Source: Acetanaerobacterium elongatum (GTDB taxonomy: Bacteria; Bacillota; Clostridia; Oscillospirales; Ruminococcaceae). From it: a DNA stretch of 64,000 bases. The translations under genes were made by a program, and so were the position numbers. Below are positions 50,228 to 59,344 of the stretch, piece after piece (position 1 is the first letter of the stretch; each line of letters opens with the position of its first letter). Below the pieces are notes generated by a model. It had not been told where the DNA came from. It saw nothing but the letters and a program-made list of their open reading frames with translations, and did no database searches. The stretch lies in contig NZ_FNID01000012.1 of NCBI RefSeq assembly GCF_900103835.1, forward strand, positions 21,378-85,377, read 5' to 3'.

Positions 50228-50662
50228 ATGCGCGTACTCATCGACGCCGACGCCTGCCCGGTGACCGATATCGCCCTCCGCCTTGCAAAAGTGCGGGGGC
50301 TTGAGACCATCCTGTTCTGCGACACCTCGCACGAGCTGCACAAGGAGGGTGCCAGAACCGTTGTGGTGGATAAAGGCGCCGATTCGGCGGATTATAAGCT
50401 TGTAGGCGAGCTGCAAAAGGGCGACGCGGTGGTGACACAGGATTACGGCCTGGCGGCGATGGCGCTGGCGCGCGGCGGCAAGCCCATAAGCCCCGGCGGG
50501 ATGCGCTACACCGATGAGAATATCGGCAGCCTGCTGGAGAGCCGCGCTATGGTGAAAAAGCTGCTGCGGGCCGGCAAGCGCGTAAAGGGGCCCTCTAAGC
50601 GCACCGCCGAGCAGGACGAAACCTTTAAGCAGACGTTTGCGGCATTATTGGATGACGGGTAG
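50228..50662 (+). CDS. YaiI/YqxD family protein (UPF0178)
   Basis: A 144-residue protein. MRVLIDADACPVTDIALRLA, GADSADYKLVGELQKGDAVV, VTQDYGLAAMALARGGKPIS and the short lysine-rich end match the UPF0178/DUF188 family, which has a PIN-like fold with an acidic site (DADACP). Biochemical role is unclear. GAAAGGGAG precedes ATG 50228, 13 bases after the serine hydrolase stop, so it may be co-transcribed. Confidence 0.85.
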   Translation: MRVLIDADACPVTDIALRLAKVRGLETILFCDTSHELHKEGARTVVVDKGADSADYKLVGELQKGDAVVTQDYGLAAMALARGGKPISPGGMRYTDENIGSLLESRAMVKKLLRAGKRVKGPSKRTAEQDETFKQTFAALLDDG

Positions 50663-50981
50663 GAAACAGTCTTGACCGTTCTGCAACCCGGCAAACAACC
50701 GCATCGGCGCATGCGCCCCCCTCAGATGTTAGAAGACCGATAGATGGTCGGCAACGGTTTTCTCCTGCTCTCTGCATGAGAAAGCGCTAAATTTACTGTT
50801 GAAAAAGCAGGCCTTCTTCTTTATAATAGAACATAATGCGGTTTTTTATCTGGGGCCTGTTTAAACTGCGTTTTTGTATTGCATAATCGTTTTTTAAACG
50901 TGTCTTGCCTGAAATGCGCCGGAAAATTGATTCAATGGACATCAAATTATAGCGGTAGAAACTAAAGGAGCAGTGAATACA
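50663..50981. other. Intergenic region before the sodium-pump decarboxylase gene
   Basis: It starts with a degenerate repeat (GAAACAGTCTTGACCGTTCTGC, 50664-50690) related to the palindrome family and holds a strong promoter (50799-50827). No gene is supported. Confidence 0.6.
50799..50827 (+). promoter_or_regulatory. Promoter of the decarboxylase beta-subunit gene
   Basis: TTGAAA (50799-50804), 17-base spacer, perfect TATAAT (50822-50827). The leader is about 150 bases long. Confidence 0.7.
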
Positions 50982-52154
50982 TTGGGTATTTTAAACGATT
51001 TTAGATTTTTAACAGAAGGTGTAGCATACTTCTTCACGCACGGTGACGGCTGGAAGATGATTGTAATGTGGCTGATTGGCGGCATTCTCATCTGGCTGGC
51101 AATTAAAAAGGATTACGAGCCGGCGCTGCTGCTGCCTATGGGCTTTGGCGCAATCCTTATCAATATCCCGTTTTCGGGGCTTATTAACCAAACCGTAACG
51201 GGTATTGGCGAGGTAAACGGTGTGCTCGACTGGCTGTTTAAAATCGGCATCGAGGCGTCTGAGGCTCTGCCGCTGCTGCTGTTTGTTGGTATCGGCGCGA
51301 TGATCGACTTCGGCCCGCTGCTTTCCAACCCCAAGATGTTCTTCTTCGGCGCCGCGGCGCAGTTCGGCATCTTCTTTACCATTGTAATGGCAGTGCTCTG
51401 CGGCTTTGATTTAAAGGACGCAGCCTCCATCGGTATCATCGGTGCGGCAGACGGCCCCACCTCTATTCTCGTTTCCCAGGTATTAAAGAGTAATTTTATG
51501 GGCCCCATCGCGGTTGCGGCCTATTCCTATATGGCGTTGGTGCCGATTATTCAGCCCTTTGCCATCAAGCTGGTTACCACCAAGAAGGATCGTAAGATCA
51601 GAATGCCTTACAACCCCAAGAGCGTTTCTAAAACCACCAGAATCCTGTTCCCGATTATCGTTTCCATCGTTGCGGGCCTTGTTGCTCCCGCTTCGCTCTC
51701 GCTGGTTGGTATGCTGATGTTCGGTAACCTTATCCGCGAATGCGGCGCGCTGGATCGTCTTTCCGAAACCGCTCAGAAGGAGCTTGCAAACCTCATTACC
51801 CTGTTCCTCGGTATTACCATTGCCTCCAGCATGAAGGCCGAGAACTTTGTTTCGGTGCAGACACTGCTCATCATGGGCCTTGGCTTGGTTGCGTTTATAG
51901 TGGATTCCATCGGCGGTGTGCTGTTTGCGAAGTTCTTAAACCTCTTCTTAAAGAACAAGGTAAACCCGATGATCGGTGCTGCGGGTATCTCCGCCTTCCC
52001 GATGAGCGCGCGTGTAATTCAGAAGATGGCGCTCAAGGAGGACAACCAGAACCACCTGCTGATGCACGCGGTTGGTGCCAACGTATCCGGCCAGATCGGC
52101 TCGGTAATCGCGGGCGGTATCATCCTGAATATTGTGCCTGCGCTGATTAAATAA
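50982..52154 (+). CDS. Sodium-pump decarboxylase beta subunit
   Basis: A 390-residue membrane protein. A GTG at 50973 and a TTG at 50982 follow AAAGGAG; the TTG has better spacing. Signature regions: IGIEASEALPLLLFVGIGAM, IDFGPLLSNPKMFFFGAAAQ, GIIGAADGPTSILVSQVL, YSYMALVPIIQPFAIKLVTT, and NPMIGAAGISAFPMSARVIQ. This is the Na+-translocating subunit of oxaloacetate, glutaconyl-CoA or methylmalonyl-CoA decarboxylases (OadB/GcdB/MmdB). It couples decarboxylation to Na+ export. The carboxyltransferase (alpha) and biotin-carrier genes are not adjacent. Confidence 0.9.
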   Translation: MGILNDFRFLTEGVAYFFTHGDGWKMIVMWLIGGILIWLAIKKDYEPALLLPMGFGAILINIPFSGLINQTVTGIGEVNGVLDWLFKIGIEASEALPLLLFVGIGAMIDFGPLLSNPKMFFFGAAAQFGIFFTIVMAVLCGFDLKDAASIGIIGAADGPTSILVSQVLKSNFMGPIAVAAYSYMALVPIIQPFAIKLVTTKKDRKIRMPYNPKSVSKTTRILFPIIVSIVAGLVAPASLSLVGMLMFGNLIRECGALDRLSETAQKELANLITLFLGITIASSMKAENFVSVQTLLIMGLGLVAFIVDSIGGVLFAKFLNLFLKNKVNPMIGAAGISAFPMSARVIQKMALKEDNQNHLLMHAVGANVSGQIGSVIAGGIILNIVPALIK

Positions 52155-52260
52155 TTAAATTCGTTTGTAAATAAATCTTTTCCGTCTGCTATGATATTAA
52201 TAGCGACGGAGCGCGTTTAGGCATCAGCTTTAAACGTGTGAATAGAAAGGAACGTAATAG

Positions 52261-52455
52261 ATGATGGGCTTACTGAATCTGTTTGCGGCAAGTTCTGCTA
52301 CCGCCGCTGCGGGCTATTCTATAAATATGGCCGACCTTGCAAACTCCGGCAAGATCATGCTGCTGGGCATGGTTGGCATCTTTCTGGTTATCATTGTGAT
52401 TTACCTGATTGTTCTGGCACTGGGCAAATTCTTCCCCGAAAAGAAGGACGACTAG
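52261..52455 (+). CDS. Small decarboxylase gamma-like subunit
   Basis: A 64-residue protein with GAAAGGAAC before the ATG. One hydrophobic helix ([20 protein letters not shown]) is followed by a charged end ([11 protein letters not shown]), with the OadG-like spacing. It follows the beta subunit by 106 bases. OadG proteins help assemble the beta subunit and the biotin carrier. Alternatively an unrelated small membrane protein, but order favours OadG. Confidence 0.65.
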   Translation: MMGLLNLFAASSATAAAGYSINMADLANSGKIMLLGMVGIFLVIIVIYLIVLALGKFFPEKKDD

Positions 52456-52471
52456 GCAATTTTTTGTCACC

Positions 52472-52557
52472 GGCTGTAGGGGCGAACTTTGTTCGCCCGC
52501 GGTTTATCTCTATCTTGCGGTTATATCTCTGCGGGAGACCGCAGGTCTCCCCTACAA
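52472..52557. repeat. Two inverted palindromic repeat units before proS
   Basis: TGTAGGGGCGAACTTTGTTCGCCCGCGG (52476-52503 region) and its opposite-facing partner GCGGGAGACCGCAGGTCTCCCCTAC (about 52533-52555). The pair can form two hairpins or one large cruciform. Confidence 0.75.
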
Positions 52558-52594
52558 TATAGTTTCGTGGCGCGAAATGAAAGGAATGGGCATA

Positions 52595-54031
52595 ATGGGC
52601 GAGCAAAAAAAGATGGTGGAAGCCATCACCTCGATGGAGGAAGACTTTGCGAAATGGTATACGGATATTGTAAAGAAGGCCGAGCTGATTGATTACTCAA
52701 GCGTTCGCGGCTGCATGATTCTGCGGCCTTACGGCTACGCCATATGGGAGAACCTGCAGAAGATTTTAGACGCGAAGTTTAAGGAGACAGGGCACGAGAA
52801 CGTATACCTGCCCATGTTTATTCCCGAAAGCCTTTTGCAGAAGGAGAAGGACCACGTTGAGGGCTTCGCGCCCGAGGTGGCGTGGGTAACCTATGGCGGC
52901 GGCGAGAAGCTTAACGAGCGGTGGTGCGTACGCCCAACCTCCGAGACGCTGTTCTGCGAGCACTACGCGCATATCATCAACTCTTACCGCGACCTGCCCA
53001 AGCTCTACAACCAGTGGTGCTCGGTGGTGCGGTGGGAGAAAACCACCCGTCCCTTCCTGCGCACACTGGAGTTTTTGTGGCAGGAGGGCCACACCATGCA
53101 CGAAACCGAGGAGGAGGCCTGGGCTGAAACCGAGCGCATGCTGGGCGTTTACGCCGATGTATGCAAAGATTCACTGGCTATCCCCGTTGTAAAAGGGCGC
53201 AAAACCGAGAAGGAGAAGTTCGCGGGCGGTGTTGCCACCTACACCATCGAGGCGATGATGCACGACGGCAAGGCGCTGCAGAGCGGCACCTCTCACTACT
53301 TCGGGCAGGGCTTTGCGAAGGCGTTCGGTATACAGTTCACCGGGCGCGACAACACCCTGCAGTACCCGCACCAAACCTCTTGGGGCGTTACCACAAGGCT
53401 GATCGGCGCTATCATCATGACGCACGGCGACGATAACGGCCTGGTGCTGCCCCCCGCTATCGCCCCCATTCAGGTGGCGATTATACCGATTGCGCAGCAT
53501 AAAGAGGGCGTGCTGGAGAAGGCGCGTGCTCTTGCCGACCGCTTAAAGCCCAACTTCCGCGTGAAGCTGGACGACAGCGACAACTCCCCCGGCTGGAAGT
53601 TTGCAGAGTATGAGATGAAGGGTGTTCCCCTTCGTTTAGAGATAGGCCCCAAGGATATTGAGCAAAACCAGTGTGTGCTGGTGCGCCGCGATACCCGCGA
53701 AAAGGTGATTGTACCGCTCAGCGAGCTGGAGACCAAGATACCAGAGATGCTGGCGGAGCTGCATAAGTCTATCTATGAGAAAGCCCTTAAAAACCGTGAA
53801 AACAGAACCTTTACCGCGCACAACATGGAGGAGCTGAAGAAGCTGGCCGACGAGAACAGCGGCTTCTTTAAAACCATGTGGTGCGGCGACGAGGCCTGCG
53901 AAAACCGGGTAAAGGAGGAGGTTGGCTTATCCTCGCGCTGTATGCCGTTTGAGCAGGAGCATCTGGGCGATACCTGCGTTTGCTGCGGCAGGAAGGCCGA
54001 GAAGATGATCTATTGGGGAAGAGCGTATTAA
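52595..54031 (+). CDS. proS: Prolyl-tRNA synthetase (archaeal/eukaryal type)
   Basis: A 478-residue class II synthetase without the bacterial editing domain. The ATG 52595 ([20 protein letters not shown]) follows AAAGGA. Class II motifs: [58 protein letters not shown] and [20 protein letters not shown] (motif 3). C-terminal zinc region CGDEACENR...CVCCGR and the final Tyr (WGRAY) mark the ProS type 3 group. It charges tRNA-Pro. The frame upstream of 52577 lies in repeats and is not coding. Confidence 0.95.
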   Translation: MGEQKKMVEAITSMEEDFAKWYTDIVKKAELIDYSSVRGCMILRPYGYAIWENLQKILDAKFKETGHENVYLPMFIPESLLQKEKDHVEGFAPEVAWVTYGGGEKLNERWCVRPTSETLFCEHYAHIINSYRDLPKLYNQWCSVVRWEKTTRPFLRTLEFLWQEGHTMHETEEEAWAETERMLGVYADVCKDSLAIPVVKGRKTEKEKFAGGVATYTIEAMMHDGKALQSGTSHYFGQGFAKAFGIQFTGRDNTLQYPHQTSWGVTTRLIGAIIMTHGDDNGLVLPPAIAPIQVAIIPIAQHKEGVLEKARALADRLKPNFRVKLDDSDNSPGWKFAEYEMKGVPLRLEIGPKDIEQNQCVLVRRDTREKVIVPLSELETKIPEMLAELHKSIYEKALKNRENRTFTAHNMEELKKLADENSGFFKTMWCGDEACENRVKEEVGLSSRCMPFEQEHLGDTCVCCGRKAEKMIYWGRAY

Positions 54032-54054
54032 TTTCGAGACTGATGAAATAATAG

Positions 54055-54098
54055 TGGGTATTACGATTAGCTTTCAGCCAATCGTAATACCCATTTTT
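54055..54098. terminator. Bidirectional terminator between proS and the SGNH gene
   Basis: TGGGTATTACGATT (54055-54068) and AATCGTAATACCCA (54080-54093) form a perfect 14-bp stem followed by TTTTTG; the minus-strand gene stop (54074) lies in the loop. Confidence 0.85.
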
Positions 54099-55009
54099 GA
54101 TATATCCTGCATAAATGCTCGAGTGAAGATGAGAGCTCCGTCTGCGTTCAGGTGGTCTGTATTGGCGTACAAATCCAGAGCGTTAAAACGAGTATCGCCG
54201 GTGTAATCGATATAATAAATCTTATCATAGAGTGTACGGATATTATCAATATCCTGATAAAATCGCGAATAAAAGCTATCTGAGAACTCACTGTAAAAAC
54301 ATTCTAGAGTAGGCATTGTGATTAAGACGATATTCATATTTTTCGCTTTGCACTTATCAATTATTTTAAGCAACGCTTCATATTGTATGCCTAATTCTTG
54401 AGAGCCTATCGATTTAATGAATTTCTGAGCTCTTGCTTTTCCTTCGTTTGTAAGGATATCAACGTTCTCGTCCGAGGCCTTTTTAATAAGCGGCTTACTG
54501 TTTGGGTTGTAAGTAAAGATATCATCCACCTGATTGAACCGAATAGTCAGAATGGGGAAATATCTGTATTTTAAAGCAGTTATGAAAGAATAGTTAGGAA
54601 TATTGTGGCTATCTAGAAATTGATAGTAACGTGTGATTTGACTTCCGCCTTCCGCAATTGAGGGCTCAGCTATATATAACGTACTATAGGATATCTCAAT
54701 TATAATAGTTGAACCTTCTTTAAACTTATCATAATAGTTGGTGAATATGGCGTTATCAAATACCAGGGTTTGGGCACCCATAGCAAGATTAGCGGCGCGG
54801 ATATCGGGGCACACCGACCAATCGAACCCATCTAGGCTGTGCGAGTTACCAAAGTTGGCTATCTGTATATTATAAGGAATGTGATTGAACTTATAAACAC
54901 CGTTGAAATTGGAGTAATAAGCGGAATTTATGTATAAATAATTTAATACTAATAGCAGAACCACAGGGATAATGGCACCGATAAATACCTTTTTAATGAA
55001 CCTTACCAT
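54074..55009 (-). CDS. SGNH-like protein paired with an MBOAT acyltransferase
   Basis: A 311-residue protein; ATG 55009 has GAAAGGA upstream, whereas the longer frame to 55042 has none. N-terminal membrane helix (VFIGAIIPVVLLLVLNYLYI), then an outside domain. Ser motif IANFGNSHSLDGFD and the C-terminal NTDHLNADGA give the Ser and Asp/His of an SGNH hydrolase. Such proteins work with MBOAT proteins (AlgJ/AlgX or DltD style) in O-acylation of surface polymers. Ends at the terminator shared with proS. Co-directional and likely co-transcribed with the MBOAT gene upstream. Confidence 0.75.
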   Translation of the reverse strand: MVRFIKKVFIGAIIPVVLLLVLNYLYINSAYYSNFNGVYKFNHIPYNIQIANFGNSHSLDGFDWSVCPDIRAANLAMGAQTLVFDNAIFTNYYDKFKEGSTIIIEISYSTLYIAEPSIAEGGSQITRYYQFLDSHNIPNYSFITALKYRYFPILTIRFNQVDDIFTYNPNSKPLIKKASDENVDILTNEGKARAQKFIKSIGSQELGIQYEALLKIIDKCKAKNMNIVLITMPTLECFYSEFSDSFYSRFYQDIDNIRTLYDKIYYIDYTGDTRFNALDLYANTDHLNADGALIFTRAFMQDISKMGITIG

Positions 55010-55104
55010 ATCTATGACTATCCTTTCGAAAAAACCGGACATTTTAACTGGTTGACTGAGCCGATTTTCGTCGTTCTTTACGAAGTAATAAACAAAATAC
55101 GCCC

Positions 55105-56544
55105 CTAAAATTCAAAATAGATGAATTGTGAAGAGCTGCCGGGCACCAGATAGAGGATGCAGAATATCAAAAAGTAATACAATCCCCATCGTATAATTAC
55201 AGGCAGCTTGGACGAGAGCGCAATTAAATCATGTGATAACGAGAAATAGTCATAGACACATAACACTAAAAGATACAGGGTAAGCTTGAGCAACTCAAGC
55301 GTGTTCAAATCAGCAAATCCGGTTTTAAAAAATGACAATGGATTACCGATACCAACAAACATACTCTTGAATATATACAATGCGTCAGACATATTTTGTG
55401 CTCTGAAAAATACCCAGGCAAAGCAGCTGAAGGTGAAGACAAGGCATACCAAGACAAACCATCTTATGTTATGCTTTTGCACGGTGTTTTTACTTTGCTT
55501 TTTGAAAAAAGCCGTTTCCACAATCTGAGCCGCACCATGAACGCCGCCCCATATCACAAAGGTCCAGTTGGCGCCATGCCATAACCCGCTTAACAAAAAG
55601 GTAACCATCAGGTTGAAGTAATGGCGGGCTTTACTTACTCTATTGCCCCCGAGAGGAATATAAACATAATCTCTGAACCAAGTGGATAGAGAGATATGCC
55701 ATCGGCTCCAGAATTCTTTAACAGATGCTGAAAAATAAGGGCTCTTAAAATTGTTAATCATGTGAATGCCAAATAGGTTGGCTGAACCGACAGCAATATC
55801 GGAATAACCGGAAAAATCACAATAGATCTGAAAAGCAAAAAATACGGTAGCCAGTAAAAGTGAAAGGCCATGATAGTTTTGAGGATGGTTATAAATTTTA
55901 TCGACGAACAATGCCAAATTATCCGCGATCACCATCTTTTTAAAGAGACCCCATGCTATAATCTTTAGCCCATAGGTCGCATCTGAATAATCAAAATGAC
56001 GTTCTTCATTAATCTGGGGGAGCAGGTTACTCGTTCTTTCGATAGGACCCGCAACGAGCTGCGGAAAAAACGCAATAAAAGTAGCGTACTTTCCAAAATG
56101 TCGTTGTGCAGGGACATTGCCACGATAAACATCTATAACATAGCTCAGGGTCTGAAAAGTATAAAAAGAGATTCCCACCGGAAGAAGCACAGACAAAGTA
56201 ACAGGATGAACGGGGATGGCTACCGCCTGTAAGATATCTGTGACCGAGGTGCTGAGGAAATTGAAGTATTTAAAGAAAAAAAGGACGCCGAGAGATGTGA
56301 CTATCGCCGCCGCAAGAAGTAGCTTATTCTTTTTGCTTTTTTCAGACTTTTCCATAAACAACGCAGTAACATATGAAATACCGGTTGTGAATAGTATCAA
56401 AAATATGTATTTTACATTCCATGACATATGGAAATAATAGCTCGAAGCGAGTAATAATACCCATCGGTATTTATGCGGGAGCAGCCAATAAAAGATAAAT
56501 ACTATGGGCAGAAAAATGGCATAACTTAAAGAATTAAAAAGCAT
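55105..56544 (-). CDS. MBOAT membrane O-acyltransferase (AlgI/DltB-like)
   Basis: A 479-residue multi-pass protein, starting MLFNSLSYAIFLPIVFIFYW. Typical motifs: YYFHMSWNVKYIFLILFTT, ISFYTFQTLSYVIDVYRGN, FPQLVAGPIERTSNLLPQI, FWSRWHISLSTWFRDYVYIP and the active-site His in GLWHGANWTFVIWGGVHG (around residue 330). It moves acyl groups from a cytoplasmic donor to an extracellular glycan. With the SGNH gene it forms a two-gene unit, possibly acetylating the polysaccharide made by the 29.8-42.5 kb locus; this link is inference. Confidence 0.9.
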   Translation of the reverse strand: MLFNSLSYAIFLPIVFIFYWLLPHKYRWVLLLASSYYFHMSWNVKYIFLILFTTGISYVTALFMEKSEKSKKNKLLLAAAIVTSLGVLFFFKYFNFLSTSVTDILQAVAIPVHPVTLSVLLPVGISFYTFQTLSYVIDVYRGNVPAQRHFGKYATFIAFFPQLVAGPIERTSNLLPQINEERHFDYSDATYGLKIIAWGLFKKMVIADNLALFVDKIYNHPQNYHGLSLLLATVFFAFQIYCDFSGYSDIAVGSANLFGIHMINNFKSPYFSASVKEFWSRWHISLSTWFRDYVYIPLGGNRVSKARHYFNLMVTFLLSGLWHGANWTFVIWGGVHGAAQIVETAFFKKQSKNTVQKHNIRWFVLVCLVFTFSCFAWVFFRAQNMSDALYIFKSMFVGIGNPLSFFKTGFADLNTLELLKLTLYLLVLCVYDYFSLSHDLIALSSKLPVIIRWGLYYFLIFCILYLVPGSSSQFIYFEF

Positions 56545-56601
56545 TCTATAACCTACCCTGCTTAATTATGTTGAAATTATCATGGAATATGTTTTGATAG
56601 T

Positions 56602-56631
56602 ATTATAATTCTATAGCGGTTTTTTTGTCAA
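56602..56631 (-). promoter_or_regulatory. Promoter of the MBOAT operon
   Basis: On the minus strand TTGACA (plus 56626-56631), 18-base spacer, TATAAT (plus 56602-56607). Both hexamers are perfect consensus. Confidence 0.75.
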
Positions 56632-56786
56632 TTAGTTATTGCGAATGGGTTGTTTCAGTAATATAATACATTAAGGTACAATGTTTTTGCTTAAAGTGAA
56701 GCCATTTACAAATCGGGGACAGGACCTTTCCTGTTGCAAAAAAGGAGCATATATCTCTTCGTGCACGAAAGGTGCAGGAAGGCAAC

Positions 56787-57206
56787 ATGGTTCAGCTGAA
56801 ACACAGCGTATTGACACCGGAAATTTTTGCGCACCTCACCCAAAGCGTGGGATGGGAGGTGCCACCGCGGCAGCAGATTGAGGAGGCGCTTTCGCACTCG
56901 CTGCTAACCGTATGCGCGTTGGACGACGGAAAGCCCGTAGGCATGGCAAGGCTGTGCGGCGACGGTTATCTCTCGTATTTTTTGGAGGACGTAGCCATCC
57001 TGCCCGAATGTCAGGGCAAGGGCATAGGCAAGCGTATCATCAAGGACATTATCGAGTTTATCAAAAAGCGTGAGCACACTGGCTGGAAGGTACGGCTTGA
57101 GCTGATAAGCGCCAACGGAAAAGAGAAGTTCTACGAAAAGTTCGGCTTTGAACAGCTCCCCTGCGAGGAGGACGGTTCGGGCATGTTCTTGACTATTGAA
57201 AAGTAG
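56787..57206 (+). CDS. GNAT acetyltransferase
   Basis: A 139-residue protein; ATG 56787 has AGGAAGG just upstream. Motifs: YLSYFLEDVAILPECQGKGI, GKRIIKDIIEFIKKR (acetyl-CoA binding Q/RxxGxG as QGKGIGK) and FYEKFGFEQLP at the C-terminus. Substrate is unknown; the family acetylates small amines or proteins. It is monocistronic, ending in a strong terminator. Confidence 0.85.
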   Translation: MVQLKHSVLTPEIFAHLTQSVGWEVPPRQQIEEALSHSLLTVCALDDGKPVGMARLCGDGYLSYFLEDVAILPECQGKGIGKRIIKDIIEFIKKREHTGWKVRLELISANGKEKFYEKFGFEQLPCEEDGSGMFLTIEK

Positions 57207-57220
57207 GGCGATACAGATTT

Positions 57221-57260
57221 ACGGCAGGCATCCTTAAAAGGATGCCTGCCGTTTATTGTT
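57221..57260 (+). terminator. Terminator of the GNAT gene
   Basis: ACGGCAGGCATCC and GGATGCCTGCCGT, perfect 13-bp stem with loop TTAAAA, then TTATTGTT. Its stem is related to the hairpin at 57986-58026. Confidence 0.85.
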
Positions 57261-57404
57261 CTGCCGGTTAATCAGAAGGCTAGATGCTTCCGAAAGAGCG
57301 GCACCGAATGCTCCTGAGACAGTATACCGCAGGGTAGGCCTTGGGGCATACGCGGTGAAGGGGCAGGGCAGGGAATACAGAGCGGTTACGCTGATTGCTT
57401 AGGC

Positions 57405-57433
57405 TTGCAATATTGGAATAATGCTGTTATAAT
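57405..57433 (+). promoter_or_regulatory. Promoter of the hypothetical membrane gene
   Basis: TTGCAA (57405-57410), 17-base spacer, perfect TATAAT (57428-57433); the ATG is 43 bases beyond. Confidence 0.7.
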
Positions 57434-57475
57434 TACAGTTATATACAAACAATGTAATTGTGGAGGACAGACGTC

Positions 57476-57973
57476 ATGGTAAAGACCTACTCCTTTTTAA
57501 GCGGTTTTGTTCTGCGGCTGATAATAGGCAACCTTTTGGTTACCCCGCTTATGGTGCTTGCGGGTGGGGCAGGAATGATTCTGTCGCCGATCATTATTAT
57601 GCTTACGTTTTTTATGGGCATACTCTGGGTGGTGCTTAAGCTGCTGCAGGCACATTTCCCGGAAAAGACCATAGAAATACCCTATACCGAAACCACCAGA
57701 CACAAGCAGAGAATAGGCGCGATTGTTTCGGTTATAGTATGTGTTATTGTGCTTTCTCTGAATATACTGCTTTTTGCTGATCAAAGCCAGCCATCGGTAA
57801 GCGTTGTGAGTTGGGGTTCTATAAATTTTCAGCTCCCCGCCATGTTCTCGTCTCTTGTATTGCTGCCTTTGGTGATCATTATATTGCTGGTGAATGTTTA
57901 TGTAGCCTGGTTTTATCGCCTTGCAGGGCAGAGAAGGCTGCCGCCAAAGGAACTATCCGAAGAAAATAACTGA
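57476..57973 (+). CDS. Membrane protein of unknown function
   Basis: A 165-residue protein with TGGAGGA before ATG 57476. Four hydrophobic stretches (VLRLIIGNLLVTPLMVLAGG, ILSPIIIMLTFFMGILWVV, IGAIVSVIVCVIVLSLNILL and LVLLPLVIIILLVNVYVAW) and a basic loop between the second and third. C-terminus acidic (PKELSEENN). No family is recognised. It has its own promoter and terminator. Probably an integral membrane protein with both ends in the cytoplasm. Confidence 0.6.
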   Translation: MVKTYSFLSGFVLRLIIGNLLVTPLMVLAGGAGMILSPIIIMLTFFMGILWVVLKLLQAHFPEKTIEIPYTETTRHKQRIGAIVSVIVCVIVLSLNILLFADQSQPSVSVVSWGSINFQLPAMFSSLVLLPLVIIILLVNVYVAWFYRLAGQRRLPPKELSEENN

Positions 57974-57985
57974 TGCTATGATTAA

Positions 57986-58026
57986 ACGGCAGGCGCCTTA
58001 ATAAAGGGTGCCTGCCGTATCTTTGT
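57986..58026 (+). terminator. Terminator of the membrane gene
   Basis: ACGGCAGGCGCC and GGGTGCCTGCCGT pair with a G-T or mismatch near the loop; short T-rich tail (ATCTTTG). Sequence resembles the terminator at 57221-57260. Confidence 0.75.
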
Positions 58027-58033
58027 TGGAGTC

Positions 58034-58061
58034 TTGCTTTATCTCTCGTTTGCTGTATAAT
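58034..58061 (+). promoter_or_regulatory. Promoter of ychF
   Basis: TTGCTT (58034-58039), 16-base spacer, perfect TATAAT (58056-58061), 41 bases before the ATG. Confidence 0.6.
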
Positions 58062-58101
58062 GAATAAGGTTATACGTTAAAAATACCGGAGGTTTTACGA
58101 T

Positions 58102-59196
58102 ATGAAGCTCGGAATTGTCGGTCTGCCCAACGTGGGCAAAAGCACGCTGTTCAACGCCATTACCAATGCGGGGGCAGAAAGCGCCAACTACCCGTTCTGC
58201 ACCATCGAGCCGAACGTGGGCGTGGTGGCGGTGCCCGATAAGCGCCTGGACGTGCTGGCGCAGATGTACGATCCCGATAAATACACCCCCGCGGTTGTGG
58301 AGTTCGTGGATATCGCGGGCCTGGTGAAGGGTGCTTCCAAGGGCGAGGGCCTGGGCAACAAGTTTCTGGCCAACATCCGCGAGTGCGAGGCGATTGTGCA
58401 TGTGGTGCGCTGCTTTGAGGACGACAACATCATCCATGTAGACGGCAAGATCGGCCCGCGCAAGGACGTTGAAACCATCAGCCTTGAGCTGGTGTTCGCT
58501 GATTTGGAGATGCTCGCCCGCCGCACCGATAAGGCCGTAAAGGCCGCGAAGGCCGATAAGAAATTTGCCGCCGAGGTAGACTTTTTAACCCGCCTGACCG
58601 CGTTTATGGAGGAGGGCAAGCCCGCGCGTGCGTTTAGCTGCAGCAAGGAGGAGGCCGAGCTTCTCGCCACCATCCCGCTGCTTTCCGCAAAGCCCATCAT
58701 CTACGCCGCCAACCTTTCGGAGGACGACTTTGCCCACAATATCGACACCAACCCCTTTTATCAAGAGGTGTGCGAGATTGCCAAGGAGGAGGGCGCAGGC
58801 GTGCTGCCTATCTGCGCCAAGATTGAGGCCGACATCGCCGACATGACCGCCGAGGACAAGGCGCTGTTCTTAGGCGAGCTGGGGCTTGCCGAGTCGGGGC
58901 TTGACCGCCTGATTCGCGAGTGCTACAGCCTGCTGGGGCTGATCTCTTACCTCACCGCGGGCAAGCAGGAGGTGCGTGCATGGACGATTACCAGAGGCAC
59001 CAAGGCGCCGCAGGCCGCGGGCAAGATCCACTCCGACTTCGAGCGCGGGTTTATAAGGGCCGAGATTGTGTCGTTTGACGATTTGGTTGCAAGCGGCAGC
59101 ATGGCGGCGGCAAAGGAGAAGGGGCTTGTGCGCCTGGAAGGCAAGGATTATGTGATGCAGGACGGCGACGTGGTGCTGTTTAGGTTTAATGTGTAA
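58102..59196 (+). CDS. ychF: Ribosome-associated ATPase/GTPase YchF
   Basis: A 364-residue OBG-family protein with near-perfect family start [21 protein letters not shown]1 [10 protein letters not shown]3 [20 protein letters not shown]; the G4 position reads NLSE (NxxE), which explains the ATP preference of this family. A C-terminal TGS domain follows ([20 protein letters not shown] pattern: [11 protein letters not shown]...[15 protein letters not shown]). It binds ribosomes and modulates stress responses. Monocistronic with promoter and terminator; CGGAGG precedes the ATG. Confidence 0.95.
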   Translation: MKLGIVGLPNVGKSTLFNAITNAGAESANYPFCTIEPNVGVVAVPDKRLDVLAQMYDPDKYTPAVVEFVDIAGLVKGASKGEGLGNKFLANIRECEAIVHVVRCFEDDNIIHVDGKIGPRKDVETISLELVFADLEMLARRTDKAVKAAKADKKFAAEVDFLTRLTAFMEEGKPARAFSCSKEEAELLATIPLLSAKPIIYAANLSEDDFAHNIDTNPFYQEVCEIAKEEGAGVLPICAKIEADIADMTAEDKALFLGELGLAESGLDRLIRECYSLLGLISYLTAGKQEVRAWTITRGTKAPQAAGKIHSDFERGFIRAEIVSFDDLVASGSMAAAKEKGLVRLEGKDYVMQDGDVVLFRFNV

Positions 59197-59215
59197 TTGA
59201 TGATAGGATAAAAAC

Positions 59216-59255
59216 AGCGGGTACTGTCCGAGAGGGATAGTACCCGCTATTTAAT
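59216..59255 (+). terminator. Terminator of ychF
   Basis: AGCGGGTACTGTCC and GGGATAGTACCCGCT form a 13-14 bp stem (one mismatch), then ATTTAA. Its arms match the terminator at 42517-42553. Confidence 0.8.
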
Positions 59256-59330
59256 AGTCGAAACCATGATTTAAGCAAAAAAATCCATGAAACATTTATA
59301 AATTATTAACCACTGGCCGATATTATCAAA

Positions 59331-59336
59331 TATAAT
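59331..59336 (+). promoter_or_regulatory. -10 element of the two-component operon
   Basis: TATAAT, perfect -10; no good -35 was found at the right distance (TTAACC 19 bases upstream). It would start a leader of about 195 bases before the response regulator gene. Confidence 0.45.
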
Positions 59337-59344
59337 GAAATTAT

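Noticed and set aside
52409..52594. Upstream extension of proS
   Set aside because: It lies in two repeat units; the ProS family start and the AAAGGA ribosome binding site point to 52595.
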